Shown: positions 29,725-58,285 of the stretch, in pieces | Layout of the letters: the number at the start of each line of letters is the position of its first letter | Position numbering within the stretch: the stretch's first letter is position 1 | Assembly: GCF_014805685.1 (NCBI RefSeq) | Contig: NC_060887.1 | Coordinates: forward strand, 10,119,963-10,183,962 | Direction: 5' to 3' | DNA from: Silurus meridionalis | Lineage: Eukaryota > Chordata > Actinopteri > Siluriformes > Siluridae | Length of the DNA stretch: 64,000 bases | Program-made: the position numbers and the translations under genes | The notes under the pieces: generated by a model | Seen by the model: only the letters and a program-made list of their open reading frames with translations | The model's database searches: none | Told to the model about the DNA's origin: nothing

Positions 29725-31230
29725 TATGCCTGATTCTTCTTCTTCCTCTTCTTTCGGCTTCTCCCATTAGGGGTCGCCACAGCGGATCATTCGTCTCCAT
29801 ACCCCTCTATCCTCTACATCTGCCTCTTTTAAACCAACTACCTGCATGTCTTCCCTTTCACTCTTACAGATACCCTTGTATCACAAATCACTCCTGTCAC
29901 TCTTCTCCACTCACTCCACCCTGCCTGCACTCTTTTCTTTACTTCTCTAACACACTCTCTATTACTTTGCACTGCTGACCCCAGGTACCTGAACTCCTCC
30001 ACCTTCTCCACCTCTTCTTCCTGCAAACGCACCTCTCCACTGCCCTCCCTCTCATTCACACACATGTACTCTGTCTTACTCTTACTTACTTTTATTCCTC
30101 TTCTCTCCAGTGCATACCTTCACCTCTCCAGGCTCTTCTCAACCTGCTCCCTACTCTCACCACAAATCACAATATCATCCGCAAACATCTATAGTCCAGG
30201 GAGACTCCTGACCTCGTCCGTCAACCTGTCCATCACCACTGCAAACAGGAAAGGGCTCAGGGCCGATCCTTAATGCAGTCCAACCTTCACTCTGAACCAG
30301 TCTGTCGTACCTACTGCACATTTCACTGCCGTCACACTGTCCTCATACATGTCCTGCACCACCTTCACATACTTCTCCGACACACCAGACTTTCTTATAC
30401 AATACCACTACTTCTCTCTCTGCACCCTGTCGTACGCTTTCGCTAAATCCACAAACACACAATGCAACTCTTTCTGACCTTCTCTATACTTCTCCATCAA
30501 CATTCTCAAAGCAAATACTGTGTCTGTAGTGCTCTTTCTTGGCATGAAACCATACTGTTGCTCACAGACGGTCACCTCTTCTCTCAGCCTGCCTTCCACT
30601 ACTCTTTCCCATAACTTCATGGTGTGACTGATCAACTTAATTCTCCTGTAGTTACTGCAGGTCGGCACATTTCCCTTATTCTTAAAGATCAGTACCAGCA
30701 CACTCCTTCATCATTCCTCAGGCATCCTCTCAACTTCCAAAATCCTGTTAAACAATCTGGCTAAAAACTCCACTGCCATCTCTCCTAAACATCTTCATGC
30801 TTCTACTGGTATGTCATCTGGTCCAACCGACTTTCCACTCTTCATCCTCTGAATCACTTCCTCCTTACTAATCCTATCCACTTCCTGCTTCACATTTCCA
30901 CAACATCCAACCTTCTCTCTCTCTCATTTTCCTCATTCATCAGCTGCTCAAAATACTCCATCCTTCTTCTCAACACACTTCCAACTCCATCCTTTATATC
31001 TTGCAGCACATCCTTTCCAGCTCGGTCCCTCTGCCTGGCCAATCGGTACAAATCCTTTTCTCCTTTCTTAGTGTCCAACTTCTCATACAGCTCCTCATAT
31101 GCCTTTTCCTTGGCTTTCGCCACATCCTACTTTACCTGCTGCCGCATCTCCTTGTACTCCTGCCTCCTTTTCTCATCACTTCACTGATCTCAATTCTGTT
31201 TCACCAACCTTATGTCTGATTGGTGGCCAT
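29725..31230 (-). mobile_element. RTE-like non-LTR retrotransposon relic
   Basis: Minus-strand pieces in order: KKGEKDLYRLARQRDRAGKD (about 31060), then NYRRIKLISH, VCEQQYGFMPRKST and VFVDLAKAYDR (30701-30410), the catalytic FADDIVICG (about 30188-30161), EYMCVNEREGS and GWSEWRRVTGVICD (30065-29838). The 3' tail (29740-29785) reads on the minus strand 'gatccgctgtggcgacccct' and 'aatgggag', then 'agccgaaagaag'. Many stops. RTE clade is my best recollection. Confidence 0.82.
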
Positions 31231-31307
31231 AAAGTTATGCCTGATTGGTGTATGTGTATATACTGTTCAGGTAATCCTCTATCGACCCCTGTCTTAAATC
31301 ACAAATA

Positions 31308-31430
31308 TCATGTTGCTGTGACCGTGACAGTCTTTCCTGCTTCATGCTGATTCATAATTTTCATTTTCTGCTCCAAACTGATGGCTTTCCTCTTCTTTTC
31401 TTTCACCACCAGCAGAGGACTTTTATAACT
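31308..31430 (-). pseudogene. Pogo/Tigger-like transposase N-terminal relic
   Basis: The minus-strand frame shows KRKAISLEQKMKIMNQHEAG, the start of the CENP-B/Tigger helix-turn-helix. It soon ends, with no DDE domain nearby. It sits about 270 bases upstream of the RPS27 start. Confidence 0.55.
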
Positions 31431-31644
31431 AGAATTGCTGTTTAAAACTATTTGAAACAAAAACAAAATACACACTAACACAGAGACAACTTTGCTCCGT
31501 ATGTATATGTTCAAAATATATATGTTTAAAATGATTTTATTACTATTTAATATACTATACTTTCATGGACTTTTCATTTGAAAATGGCCGCACGGGCGCT
31601 TCCTGCCCTCGCACGTCAGCCCCCTTTGAAATGAGACACGTGTT

Positions 31645-31675
31645 TCCGCTTCCCCCCTCTCCCTCCCCCTTTTCG
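31645..31675 (+). promoter_or_regulatory. Probable TOP-type transcription start of RPS27
   Basis: A long pyrimidine tract ('cgcttcccccctctccctcc' then 'cccctttt') ends 24 bases before the start codon. Ribosomal protein mRNAs begin with a C inside such a tract and are translationally controlled through it. The exact start base is inference. Confidence 0.6.
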
Positions 31676-31698
31676 ACGCGGCCTCATACGCCAACAAC

Positions 31699-36749
<5,051 letters not shown>

Positions 36750-36983
36750 TCTCTCATTTACCCGAGCGCAAATTACGAGAGACCAAAGGAGGAGAGATGG
36801 ATTGGCCAAAGGCTCTACAGTACCCAGGATGATCCTACACCTCGAGTCAAGTTAAAGGTCATGTAGAAAGGGAATAGGCCTCCTCATGGAGCTAAATCGT
36901 GGCTGTTGAAGGATTAAAGGCCTTGTTTTAACTAAACTGTAACTCATGACTGCCAAACCTGTTTCTCACTATAAAATCCTTTA

Positions 36984-36989
36984 AATAAA
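36984..36989 (+). terminator. RPS27 polyadenylation signal
   Basis: AATAAA 235 bases past the stop codon, within 'ctttaaataaatgttttttc'. Confidence 0.75.
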
Positions 36990-37861
36990 TGTTTTTTCAT
37001 TACATTGGTTCTTGTTTTTGTTTTTTTATGTACAATAACAGGATAACCACACTAGACTAATCCAATACATTTTATGGTTTTTCGATTAAACGCATTTTTA
37101 AGTTTTTATTTTCAGCATCCTCAAATTTACATTTTAATTGTAATCTTTTTAAAAATGGACATTTTTGCATGAGTGAGCCAGACGTGGTGATGGTGAGGAA
37201 GAACTCTGATGATAAGAGAAACGAACCTATCCTAATCTCGATGCCAGACTGCGATTATAAGAGTTCCTGCCTATAACTATTCTATGCAGTATGATTATCA
37301 TATATTTATCATTTTCAATTCATTCAACTTTTGGAAGACTTGAGTGCAAAACTGTAGCAATTACAGGCCTAATTCGATCCACAGCAGAACATCCACAGCT
37401 GTTTCCATGGATGTTCTTTATTTTTTTTCCATCTGCAGTGATTAGTATTCGGGTGATGAGAACTCCATCCAGAAGTAGGTCATCAGGACGTTTCAGGATG
37501 GCTGATATCTCTCACGATGTCCTCTATAAATAGACCAGTTACAATTGCCAATAACATGATCATTTATAATATTTTAACTGCTGTTTTGGAAAATGAAGTC
37601 AGGATTCTTTTTGCAATTCTTGCAACTGGAGGATGAAAGCTCAATAAATACAGCAAATATAGTCAATGCAACGATTTTATTCAGCCTGTTCCCTAAACCA
37701 TATTATTAATCCGACCTACTTTCTAAGATTACGATCCATTGTAGGCGTTTGAGGAGCCTTAATGATAATCCCTATATTTTTCTCAATATAATATATTTTT
37801 TATTTTTTTTTAACTTTATTAAACCTTGTTACCTTGGTATCAAACCATTCAGTATTCTTAA

Positions 37862-37862
37862 A

Positions 37863-37934
<72 letters not shown>
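37862..37934. repeat. (CT)n microsatellite
   Basis: Pure CT run of about 70 bases between RPS27 and KCNN3. Confidence 0.97.
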
Positions 37935-37937
<3 letters not shown>

Positions 37938-38264
37938 ACACAATGTTCTAGGTAAAAAACCTGTTATATATTTAAAATATATATTTATACTTTTTAGCTT
38001 GGATGCAGAAATGTACATAAAGATAAATATAAGGAAGTCAGAGAGAAAATGTACTACAAACATACAAGGTATATTTTCCCCATCACAGGGTCGTTGCTTT
38101 ATACTGTCCAGTGGAGGTTATTTATTTTTACAACATTTAACTAGTGACTTTATCCCAAATGATTTACAAAAGTGCACTGCAGTCTTTATAACGCAAAGTC
38201 ATTCTAGATCCCAAAGTCATGTAAGATATATTTTAGTGTGTTCTTGTGGTGGTTTATGTTCATT

Positions 38265-38870
38265 CTACTAAAAGGGTGTTAGAAAAGTCAGGTAGGCCCT
38301 GGGGTGAGGGTGAGGAGGTCTGGGGTGCAGCCAGTGTTTCAATTCATCCCAATGGTGTTCAGTAATGTTGAGAATTGTTGTCATGCTGAAACAGGTATGG
38401 GTCTGCTAGTTCATTAACGTGAAGGATGTGTATTTATCCCTGATAAGTAGCCTGGGCGACTGTGGCAAGGAAAAACTTCTTAGATGGTATGAGGAAGAAA
38501 CCTGGAGAGGAACCAGATTTAAAAGCTGAACTCATCCTCATTTGGGTGATATCAAGAATGTGTTTATAACTTTTAAAACAATACAAAACACCAGAGAGTG
38601 AGAAACACCTTGAGTACCGGAATGTGAGATGTCCTTTCTACCGTCTTATTCAGTCAGTTGACGCTGTGGAACCGGGATCTACAGAGCAACTCATAAAATA
38701 GCTTAACAACTGAGATCATCGAAGATCCAACACCGGTTCCTCCATGCCAGAGCCTGAAGAGATCATATGCCAAACTCTACATGAAGTTGGATCCAAATGG
38801 TGCTGGTACGTCTCTAGATGGTTCTGCAAAATCACATATGGCTGGAAGAGTCAGGTGTCCCAATACTTTT
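38265..38870 (+). mobile_element. Tc1-derived short repeat, fragmented, with an internal repeat insert
   Basis: 38265-38410 shares 'gtcaggtaggccctggggtg', 'ggggtgcagccagtgtttca', 'ttcatcccaatggtgttcag' and 'gtcatgctgaaacagg'; 38825-38880 has 'ggctggaagagtcaggtgtc' and 'ccaatacttttgccc', a terminal part. Between lies 'gatggtatgaggaagaaacc', the dispersed tail repeat. Confidence 0.55.
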
Positions 38871-39069
38871 GCCCAAATATTTTTTTTTTGGTTTTTTTTT
38901 ATTAGTTAAAATGAAAGAGATGTTGAGAATTTGAAGTCACTTTTTCTTTTTTTTAAGGCTGTCAAAAAGTAAACTTCGTGCCATTCGACGATGTGTAGAT
39001 GACCGATGATCAAAATTAGTGATCATAAAAAAGTGGCCCTTAGGCCTACTGTGTCCATCCCCAAAGCAT

Positions 39070-39126
39070 TCTGGCATATGGACTTGCACGGAGAAATTAA
39101 ATTTTATAGCAAGTCCATATGCCAGA
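39070..39126. repeat. 18-base perfect inverted repeat
   Basis: tctggcatatggacttgc (39070-39087) and its exact reverse complement (39109-39126) around a 21-base AT-rich loop. Confidence 0.88.
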
Positions 39127-40009
39127 ACTCATTGGGGGCCTAATTGCTGTGCTGGACTGGCATCTGTTGTGCCACATTCATAGCCTGGAAGGTGAATGTC
39201 CATGTTTGTGTGGTTGTTTCTCAAGTCACACAATTGCTTCACACTGTCCTTTTACATTTCTAATACTAAATATTGCAAGCTTTTGTAATTTGACTTTTTC
39301 TTCAAATATGTCAATATTTTCAAAATATTGCATATTGACAAAAATTTGATTTCATTTTGAATGTATATTCAAAGGATAAACTCTGGCTTACAAATTAGTT
39401 CTGAGTATTTTTGTGCTGCACCCGCTGAAATGAACCACAGTTGGCCCTTCATGTTTTTCATGTTAGCAACCCAATGCCAGCTTCTGAGGGGCAAAAAGTT
39501 ATTGGCTAAATGTGGACTCACCTACAGTGAGACTTGTTTGTGCATGCCAGTATGTGGGCTGCACACATGGACCATTCAGGATTTGTGTGAATTAGCCCAT
39601 GCCCACAATGCCTGCAGATTACCCAAGGGCCAATGCCAGCATGTTTATTGGGTAACACTTTGCTACTGATAGCTCCTGCCTTGTGTCACGATTCTAGGCT
39701 TGTGGAGGCGGTGTAACCTGTGGCACATTTAGGGCTATGATTACCAATAAATCAACACTTGAATGCTAAAGCATATTTGAATATTGTTGCTGACCATGTG
39801 CATCCTTTCTGTGCTTTGCTCTGTCTGCATACGCTCGCCAATTGAAGGTTCACAAAATTCACAATTCCTCAATTCAAGAAAGAGTCACCAAAACAAGTTT
39901 AATAGACATTTAAGCACAACACATTCTGACATCTGGTTTAACCATTTTGCATTCAATTACTTATGTCATGAACTGATGGCAAAATGTTTTACTAGTATAA
40001 TATATGATA

Positions 40010-40215
40010 GGTCCCCTAGTGGTTAAGATGCAGCGCTCTCACCGCTGCGACCCGGGTTCGATCCCTGGTCAGGGAACCATCCCTAGCCACTCTCAGTGCC
40101 GGTCCCAAGCCCTGATAAATTGGGGAGGGTTGCGTTAGGAAGTGCATCCAGCGTAAAACGTGCTCAATCAAACGTGCGGAGGATCCGCTGTGGCGAGGTT
40201 TTATGATTGACAATT
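40010..40215 (+). mobile_element. tRNA-Glu-derived SINE with RTE-LINE-like tail
   Basis: The head (40011-40079) folds as a tRNA-Glu-like sequence with A box TAGTGGTTAAGATG (40018-40031) and B box GGTTCGATCCC (40055-40065), RNA polymerase III promoter elements. The body contains 'gttgcgttaggaagtgcatc' and the tail 'ggatccgctgtggcga', which matches the 3' end of the LINE at 29740-29785. The body is decayed. Confidence 0.85.
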
Positions 40216-40299
40216 CATTAGATGTGGTAGAACAGGAGATTAACATCATGAATGTCTGCAGATGAATCTGCAGGTATTGTGTGACATTCTCATTGATAT

Positions 40300-41090
40300 T
40301 TTCATAACAACATGGACCAGAATCTCAAAAGAATGTTTTCAACATCAAGTGGAATCCACGCCATGAAGAATTGAGACTGTTTTGAGAGCAAAGGGAAAAG
40401 GGATTAACTGAAAATGTAATCAGTTTTTCAATAATCAGTACCCAGTGTGAGTGTGAGAGTCAGCCCTGTTCAATCTAAATCAAATTTTGGCCCTTCAAAG
40501 TAGAGTGAAATTGGCAGCACACAGGTTGTCCAGTCAAACACAAAGGAGAGCGATTCCTGAAGACCTCAAAAATGGTTGTGGATGCCTATTGATCAAAAAG
40601 TAATGTCTCAGGCAAAAGGCTCCAGTGAACTACAGAGTAATACTGTTCAAATAGATGAGTCAGCTTTCCCAGGATTGGGCCACTCTTCCAAAATCTCTCT
40701 AAGAGCGTGGGTGTAAAATCATCCCAGAAGTGAAAAAGAACATCTCATGATCACGCATGAGATCAATATTCATGACTCAGTCATCAGAAAAAGGCAAGAA
40801 TGCAATCCGATGTAGAATTGCATTGCAAAAAAACATTGCTCACCAAGAAGAATAAATAAATGCTTGTGTGATAAAAGTATGCCAAGAAACATGCCAAGCT
40901 TCTGTAGATGAGTTATGAAACAATGTGTTATGGAATGAGAAATGTGTAATGGAATTTTTTTAGCTGAAATTGGCTTATGTCTGTTAAAAACCCAATTCTT
41001 CTTTTTTTTTTTTTTTTTAGTAGATACCATCTATGTAGCATGGTGGTGGTAGTGTGACAGCTGGGTTTTGCAAGAAGATGAAAATTCAAA
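40300..41090 (+). pseudogene. Possible Tc1/mariner relic
   Basis: At about 41035-41070 a plus frame reads HGGGSVTAGF, like the Tc1 HGGGSVMVWGCF motif, and 'gagtcagc/gatgagtca' text precedes. Heavily mutated; ends not found. Confidence 0.4.
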
Positions 41091-42230
41091 ACACCCAAGC
41101 AAGCCTACCTCACAATACTTAAAAAGTAGAAAATATAAACTTGAAAAATTGGTTTCAGTCCAGACCAAACTGCTATTATTAAATTGTTGTAGCAGAACTT
41201 AATAAAAAAAGCCTTAAAGGCTGTTTTCAAGAAGGCATGGACCAAAATTCCTTTAAAAATCTGGTGCTTGATGGTGCAAAATTCATCAGCAGACGAATTG
41301 TTTAATTTTAATGTAAAAGCTGATTTCCTCATTGCTGAGCATTTTGATGTCACACGTCTAAGTTCCCCAGTATTTTCAGTGGGGATGGTGTCCATTACAT
41401 TAAAAGACATCAGTAAATATCCCAGTAAACAACTTTACACTGTGCTGAGAATTTCCTCGTTATATGTCCATGTTGAAGAAGTTCTGCAATGTCACATATT
41501 ATGGGGGTTATTATGCGACGCTTCGTTTGACGTCAATATAGTACACAGAAGGCACCTTTCCCTATTGTGCTGAATGTTTGTATGTCACATGTCAATATCG
41601 CCATATATTAGATTAGATTAGCTTAGATTAGATTTTATTGTCATTGCACAAGTTGTGGTACAAGGCAGCAAAATGCAGTTAGCGTCTATCCAGAAGTGCA
41701 TTGGCAGCAGAGTAAAATATTTACATATGTGCAGGTTGGTAAGACGCTCCTTCTATATGATACATATCTTAGATACATATATTAGTATATTTCTCTGGTT
41801 TTCGAGTCACCGTATTGGATCCCTGTTAGATTTCAGATAGATTTTTTATGCTAATGCTCTACATGGTAGTTAGTTACAGTTACACTTTTTAACCGTCTAC
41901 TCCGAGGTGTGATCTCTGCTCCTCTGATTCCGGTCTTTTAGTTGTTTCCCCTACACCTTTACATACCATGGGTGGTCAGGATTTTTCTTACTATTCACCA
42001 AAACTGTGGAATTCTTTCCCCATTGAGACTAGACAGGCTGAATCATATAGTATTTTAAAATCTGCTCTTTAATCGTACTCTAAATCTTAGCCTTAAGGTG
42101 TATTTTATTTATTAATTATTAGTATCTAAAAAAATATTATTTCCTATTTTTTTTGTTAGAAAAGTGCTTTGAGAGACAACTTTTAATATATATAAGAGAA
42201 AGATTATTATTACTATTCATATTATTATTA

Positions 42231-42809
42231 TTACGAGATGTATCAGAAAGTTTCACAACTAGCCCTGTTTACAAGAAAGAACTTTATCTACGTTTACAAT
42301 ACATAATAATCGCCTTGCACAGCAATACAGCTCTCCCAGTGTTCCTGCCACTTCGGGAATGTATCCTGTAAGTCTTCTTTTCAAAGAGTGTCAAGCACCT
42401 TCTGCTATTCATGCTGGATCTCCACAATGGTGTCAAACCAGCAACCTTTGAGCTGGATCTTCATGTTCGGGAAGAGGGCGAAGCCTGCAGGAGCCAAATC
42501 TGGCGAGTAGGGTGGGTGTGGAAGTGAGATCATGTGGATTGTTCTCCGTCGATCATCATGCACAAGTTGCTGAATGGTTTCGACACTTTTGGGGGTTGAG
42601 CTCGTTGTAGGTCTTCCTGATCTCTCCTCGTCTTCCAGTGATGTTCTTCCGCTCTTTAAGCTCTTCAAAGCCCAGTTTCATGCAGAATTTCACGCTTTTT
42701 TTGTTCTGAATTGATGTCCATGATAAAATCATAGAGGTGATAACGCACATAGTCAGAATAGCGCCAGGTAGCACCATTAGTTTCAAAACTTTTTGATACC
42801 ACCACGTAT
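42231..42809 (-). mobile_element. mariner element, internally deleted
   Basis: Inverted ends: 'tacgagatgtatcagaaagt' / 'ttcacaacta' at left and, reversed at right, 'tacgtggtggtatcaaaaag' / 'ttttgaaacta'. Minus-strand frames give the helix-turn-helix part (FCMKLGFEELKE; SLKSGRTSLEDEERSGRPTT; DDRRRTIH) joined directly to HPPYSPDLAPAGFALFPNMK from the catalytic end. The central catalytic region is lost. Confidence 0.85.
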
Positions 42810-42835
42810 TATTATTAATTTATTTTTATTATTAT

Positions 42836-43204
42836 AGTGGAACCTTGATACTCGCGACCTCGATAGTTCGCAACTTTTCATTTGGAACCGGACTGAGAGT
42901 AACTCGCGAAAAATCTGATAGTTCTAGAGAAGCCGCGAGTGGCTCGAAAGTTCGGAGTAACATTTCAAGTTTGTACTAATAAATTACATAAAAATGTTTG
43001 AAAAACTATTTTATTATTCATTTAAAGTAGTAAATAAAACATTTCTGACAAGTAATTCACAATTTATGTTCAGTTTACAGTACAGTACATGTACAATTCC
43101 CCTTGAAAAAAGAACCATCAAGAGGAGAGTCAAAACCTCTCGATATTTTGTTACTCGTGAGGGGTCATAGAATGTAACCCCCGTGACTATCGAGGTTGCA
43201 CTGT
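42836..43204. mobile_element. Pogo/Tigger-like MITE
   Basis: Left end 'agtggaaccttgatactcgc' and right end, reversed, 'acagtgcaacctcgatagtc' are imperfect inverted repeats next to TA. The interior has 'gaagccgcgagtggctcgaa' and no long frame. It starts 27 bases from the mariner element. Confidence 0.65.
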
Positions 43205-44409
43205 ATTATATTATTATTGGAAGGTTGGGGGACAAACTTTTTTTCAAACAGAGTGATTCTGTGTTGAAAATGTAAATAAATAATAATACTAAAAACAATT
43301 TCCCCTCTCAGTGTCTCTACAATGCATTATTAGAATATGATTTAAGATAAATATCGTTCAAGTGTTTGCACAGACGCAGGAATTCCAACAGGGGGCGCCC
43401 AACACAAGTGACGGCAGCAGAGCCACTGAGACGTTATATAGATATATACTTTATTAATTCTCTCTGGTAAAATAAAATTACAAAATAATTTCAACCTCAA
43501 ACCGAACATCCCTTAGCAATAGTTAATATTATTAAAGTCGGTATTAATACAGCGACCGTTTACTGTCATGATGAACGAGGAAGGATGCCATAATATGTTA
43601 GTAGTAAATATCCGCTATATCTGCGTTAGTAATCCGTTAATTGTAAAAAATAAACGAAACCATAAGTAATTAAATCATTTAAAAATAAATAAATAAATAA
43701 ATAAACAGCAATACAAAGCTAGTTTCAGGTTAACAGCATCATTTTTCAATAATTCCAAGCAGATGTAATTCAGTATTCCGGCCACAGGATGTCACTATGA
43801 GACAGTTTTCAGAAAAGAATGTTCTCTGTAGAAATGAGGGTCAGCAGGAAAAAGTCTCTTATTCCCAACACACACCATTAGTACAGGTTCAGTTACACTC
43901 ACAGAAAGACTAATTCTCGATTCTACAGTTTATTCCCTTGTGAGCAGCTGTTTCGGTTATTGTGTGTGTCCGTGTTTGTATCATTGTGTATGTATATTGA
44001 CTGGCTTTGAGTTTCCCCCCCTCACTGCAAATGGCCGTCTCATTTTCCGGGGTGTTATAAATGCTGTTTGGATCCTGTAATTATTTCTCCTTGGATAATG
44101 TGCTGAGGTTTTTGAGGACTCTTCTATATATATACCTCAGACCACTTTGTTTTCTTCCTGTCACCTTATAGACAGCACTTTGGTAGCAGATTTTTCCAAG
44201 AAAGTAGGTGTGCAAGACAGAGATTAATAGCAAAATGGTGTTCATGTGTTTTCAAATGCAGACATTCGTGATAACAGTGTGAAGAGGTTTTCGTGTGTAT
44301 TCCGTGTAATATGGCAGTTCTCATTCCGTACAGAAGTGATTGAATTCTCCTTGAAAAAAAGCAGTCCAACTGGCAGTGTTCAGTGGTGTGGGTTTAGTGC
44401 ATTGTTTTG

Positions 44410-44437
44410 TTGTGTGTGTGTGTGTGTGTGTGTGTGC
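44410..44437. repeat. (GT)n microsatellite
   Basis: Short GT run about 450 bases downstream of the KCNN3 stop. Confidence 0.9.
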
Positions 44438-44890
44438 CTTTGACACAGTGTTTGCGTAGGGTCTTAATTCCATGTCCTGTGAATGGATCATAAGGGCAGG
44501 TCTGGCATATGTCTTTGTGTTTTATGTCTCGCCATTAGTCATGTTATCGACGTTGAGTTCTTGTTAAAGGGATGCTTATTAATATGTGGTTAGCAGTCAG
44601 GTAAAAAATATGTCCTTAGCCATGGTGATTCATTTTCCTGATGGAGGGAGAGACACGTTTCTTTTTCCTCCAATTAGTGCAGATTCCATTAAAGTATTTA
44701 GCTTTTCGTTTGAATTGGCACCCTCTTATCTTCGCTTACAAACTCCCACCTCCCTCGTCATCGGCTTCTTATCTGTGCACAACCTGTTCCTTTTATGCCC
44801 AGACTCACTTCAACACACCTAAACCTGATTTCCTTCCCATCTTTCAGTCTCCAAACACCTTCTTCTCTGGCAGTGCAGAGCCTCAGTTTC

Positions 44891-55331
<10,441 letters not shown>

Positions 55332-56754
55332 TTAGCAACAGCTCGCACCCGAGACGAAGATCTCGAGAGAGAAGACAGAGTAAGCACACTCGTGAAGCAT
55401 GTACACAGGCAAACAGCGAAACCATTCTCGCCTTGGCAGATCTTGATAGCGCTGCTTCTTTTTTCCATTTAAGATCTGCTGAGCAGGACAATATTATCAG
55501 ATAGAAGTGTCTGTTAGAGCTGTAATATCCATTATGACGAATGAAATATGATAATAATCAGAATCCATTTGCGTTTTTTTTTTAACGACCCATTTGTGAT
55601 TCCAGTTCAAATCGACTTTTTCTTCTGTACACTAGGTTAATGCCACTGACATATCTCACTGCCACTGATTAATTAACTAAATAGAAAAACGGGGAAAAAA
55701 AATTGATTGCGAAGATTTTAAAAGCACGGTGCAGGGAAGACAGAAGCTTCCCATATTTAATAACATCCTGAATTGGCAGTGTTCCTCTGGCTGCCGCATG
55801 GCATGGAGCTTTTTTTTTTTACTTAGCTTCAGATTTAGCATGACAGTATTTTGATTTAATAGCAGAGGTCAGGGTTTTTAATAATACAAGCGTTAGCGTT
55901 CAGCCTTCACCTCACACTATTAATCGGATAGAGAGAGAAAGACATTTAGAAGCGACCAGGTCCGGTGTTGATTGTTACAGCGTAATACACACTGTGACAC
56001 ACTGAAATTAAATCTGATTGGTCAGAAGTGGCGAATTATATTTATATTACAGGTCAGCTCGGATAGAAGTTCAGGCATGAAGCATTGATTTATATTAATG
56101 TGCTGGCTCTAATAGGTTATTGTTTCTATAGTAACAGGTACATACACGCATAATCCAAGAGACATTTATGTAACATTTTATAAAAGGAGGCTGAAGTGCT
56201 TTGTAACAGTCATTGTGCTTTGCAAAGTTTCTTTAGTTCTTTAGATTCGGCTTTCTAGCTTCTTATCTAAATGACAATCTGCGTTTTTTGTTTTTTTTTT
56301 TTGTCCAAAAAAAGGAAATAAGTAAGTCATCTTGTAGACATTACATAACATTTCTACAGCATTCCACTAATTCTATACTATATAAAAAGCATGAGATGCT
56401 GTTCAGTGATAAGATAAAAGCTGCAATCACAAAAATGTAATAAGATATTTTGTGTTGGTAATCTATAGTTAGGTTTGCATTACACAATTTAGATGCACAA
56501 CACAGAGGTAAATGACTGCCCGACGCAAAGCGGAGTGCATTAAAATGGTAATGTAATGCCAGCCTAGCTGCTTATACCATGGTCTTTTTCCAGCAGTGAT
56601 GAGCTAAAGCTCTTATTTCAAAACTCACTGTACAATTAAAAAAAAAAGTGGATTTTCGTTAGTTAATATAATGTTCATAAGGTCTAGAATTGTGCTGCTC
56701 TGAAGTCATGTAATTAGATTCATTTCTTTTAAAATTGTTTTACTAAATTGTTAT

Positions 56755-56787
56755 TAGAGATAGAGATAGAGATAGGGAGAGAGAGAG

Positions 56788-56827
<40 letters not shown>
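56755..56827. repeat. Compound (GATA/GA)n-(GT)n microsatellite
   Basis: 'gagatagagatagggagaga' followed by a GT run. Confidence 0.93.
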
Positions 56828-56999
56828 GTCTTGTATTTGTGTGGTGTCTAATTACAATGAAGCTGTTGATGTTAACTCCTTGTACCCATTTTTTTATTAG
56901 ATTTCTCATTTTCTTTTCCAGTCATTAAATTAATCTTGGCCCATTTATTAAGATCACCATATTCAATGTAAAATGGTGATCTTCAATTTAATTTAAATT

Positions 57000-57085
57000 C
57001 ATTTTTATTTGTATTGCGCTTTTAACAATGGACATTGTCTCAAAGCAGCTTTACACAGATAAAGCAGTAGTAAAGAATGTATATG
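57000..57085 (+). repeat. Dispersed fish repeat, plus copy
   Basis: 'tgcgcttttaacaatggaca', 'ttgtctcaaagcagctttac' and 'acagataaagcagta'. Confidence 0.65.
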
Positions 57086-58074
57086 TTTCTCTGTTGTGTG
57101 TTACTGAGCCCTTCAAGTCAGAATCATGATCTGTTCTTTAGCTACTGATAAAGAAAGCAATCAACTTACTATCTGATAAGCAGCTGTGTAGAAAACAGGA
57201 GCATGCTCACCTATAGGCTAAGGTTTTTCTTTTGTTTTTGGATAGAATTGTGTTATATGCACCAACATTCCTTTAATGGATTCCTGGATTCACCTTCATT
57301 TATCACAGAATGAGCTGAATAAAATTTCCAAATGTAATATTTTTGCATGCATTGCAATACATTTCATAGAATGTTGTATGTGTGTGTGCGTGCATGTGTG
57401 TGTGTTTGAGAGCTAGCTTTGCTAACTGATTTAAAATGTACTTTATGTTAATCAGTGAGAGATAGTGGAAGGAGCACTCACCCATTTTTGTTCTAAGGCT
57501 GTGTTACCTATGTACAGGAACATGTTTCGTATTGCCTTATTAATCATTGCCCTGTTTCTGCTATATTACTTAATTACAGTAATATGCTTTGTGTTGTCAT
57601 TGCCTTCACCCAAACACTGACAAATATCATGTGGAAAAGGGTATGCTGTCATCATGTGAAGGATAATCCACGACTAGGTGTACAGTACACCATTTAAATG
57701 TAGGACGTGGAGATGAATAATGGCAGAGTACATTAAAATGGTGTAACACACACCTAGCTGTGAATTATACCACTTAACCATGGTCATTTGCCAGAATGGA
57801 CGAGCTGTTGTTGATGATGGCAGTGCAAACTGGACTGAATAAACAACAACAAAAAAACTGTTCAGAGAGATAAAGTAGTGCGATAAGATGACATTATTTT
57901 TAATTCATAAAAAAAACGATGAGAGAGGGAGAGAGATTGTGTGAAACATCTACACTAATAATGAAGCTGATGCTTTTCATTATGTTTCGCATTTTATTGT
58001 TTTCTCCTCTAGTTTGTCCAATTCAATTAAATCCGATTCGATTCAAATCTATTCATTTCAATTCAATTTACTTC

Positions 58075-58285
58075 ACTTAAATTCAGTGTTATTTGCATAG
58101 TGCTTTTAACAATGGACATTGTCCCAACGCAGCTTTACAGAAATAAATACTGTAGATTTGTGAATATTTATGACGTTTTACACCTATAAGTCTCTAAGTT
58201 CATCCAGGGTCTTCTCCCTTAGTTTATCCCCAATGAGTAAGTGACAATTGCATACAAAAACTCCCTGAGATGGTATAAGATTTAA
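58075..58285 (+). repeat. Dispersed fish repeat, plus copy with tail
   Basis: 'gtgcttttaacaatggacat', 'gcagctttacag', then the tail text 'cccaatgagtaagtgacaat' and 'aaaactccctgagatggtat'. It joins the head and tail blocks seen separately at 2720, 38460 and 50330. Confidence 0.65.

Noticed and set aside
40010..40080. A functional tRNA-Glu gene
   Set aside because: The stem pairs imperfectly and the sequence continues into a SINE body and LINE-like tail, so it is a tRNA-derived repeat.
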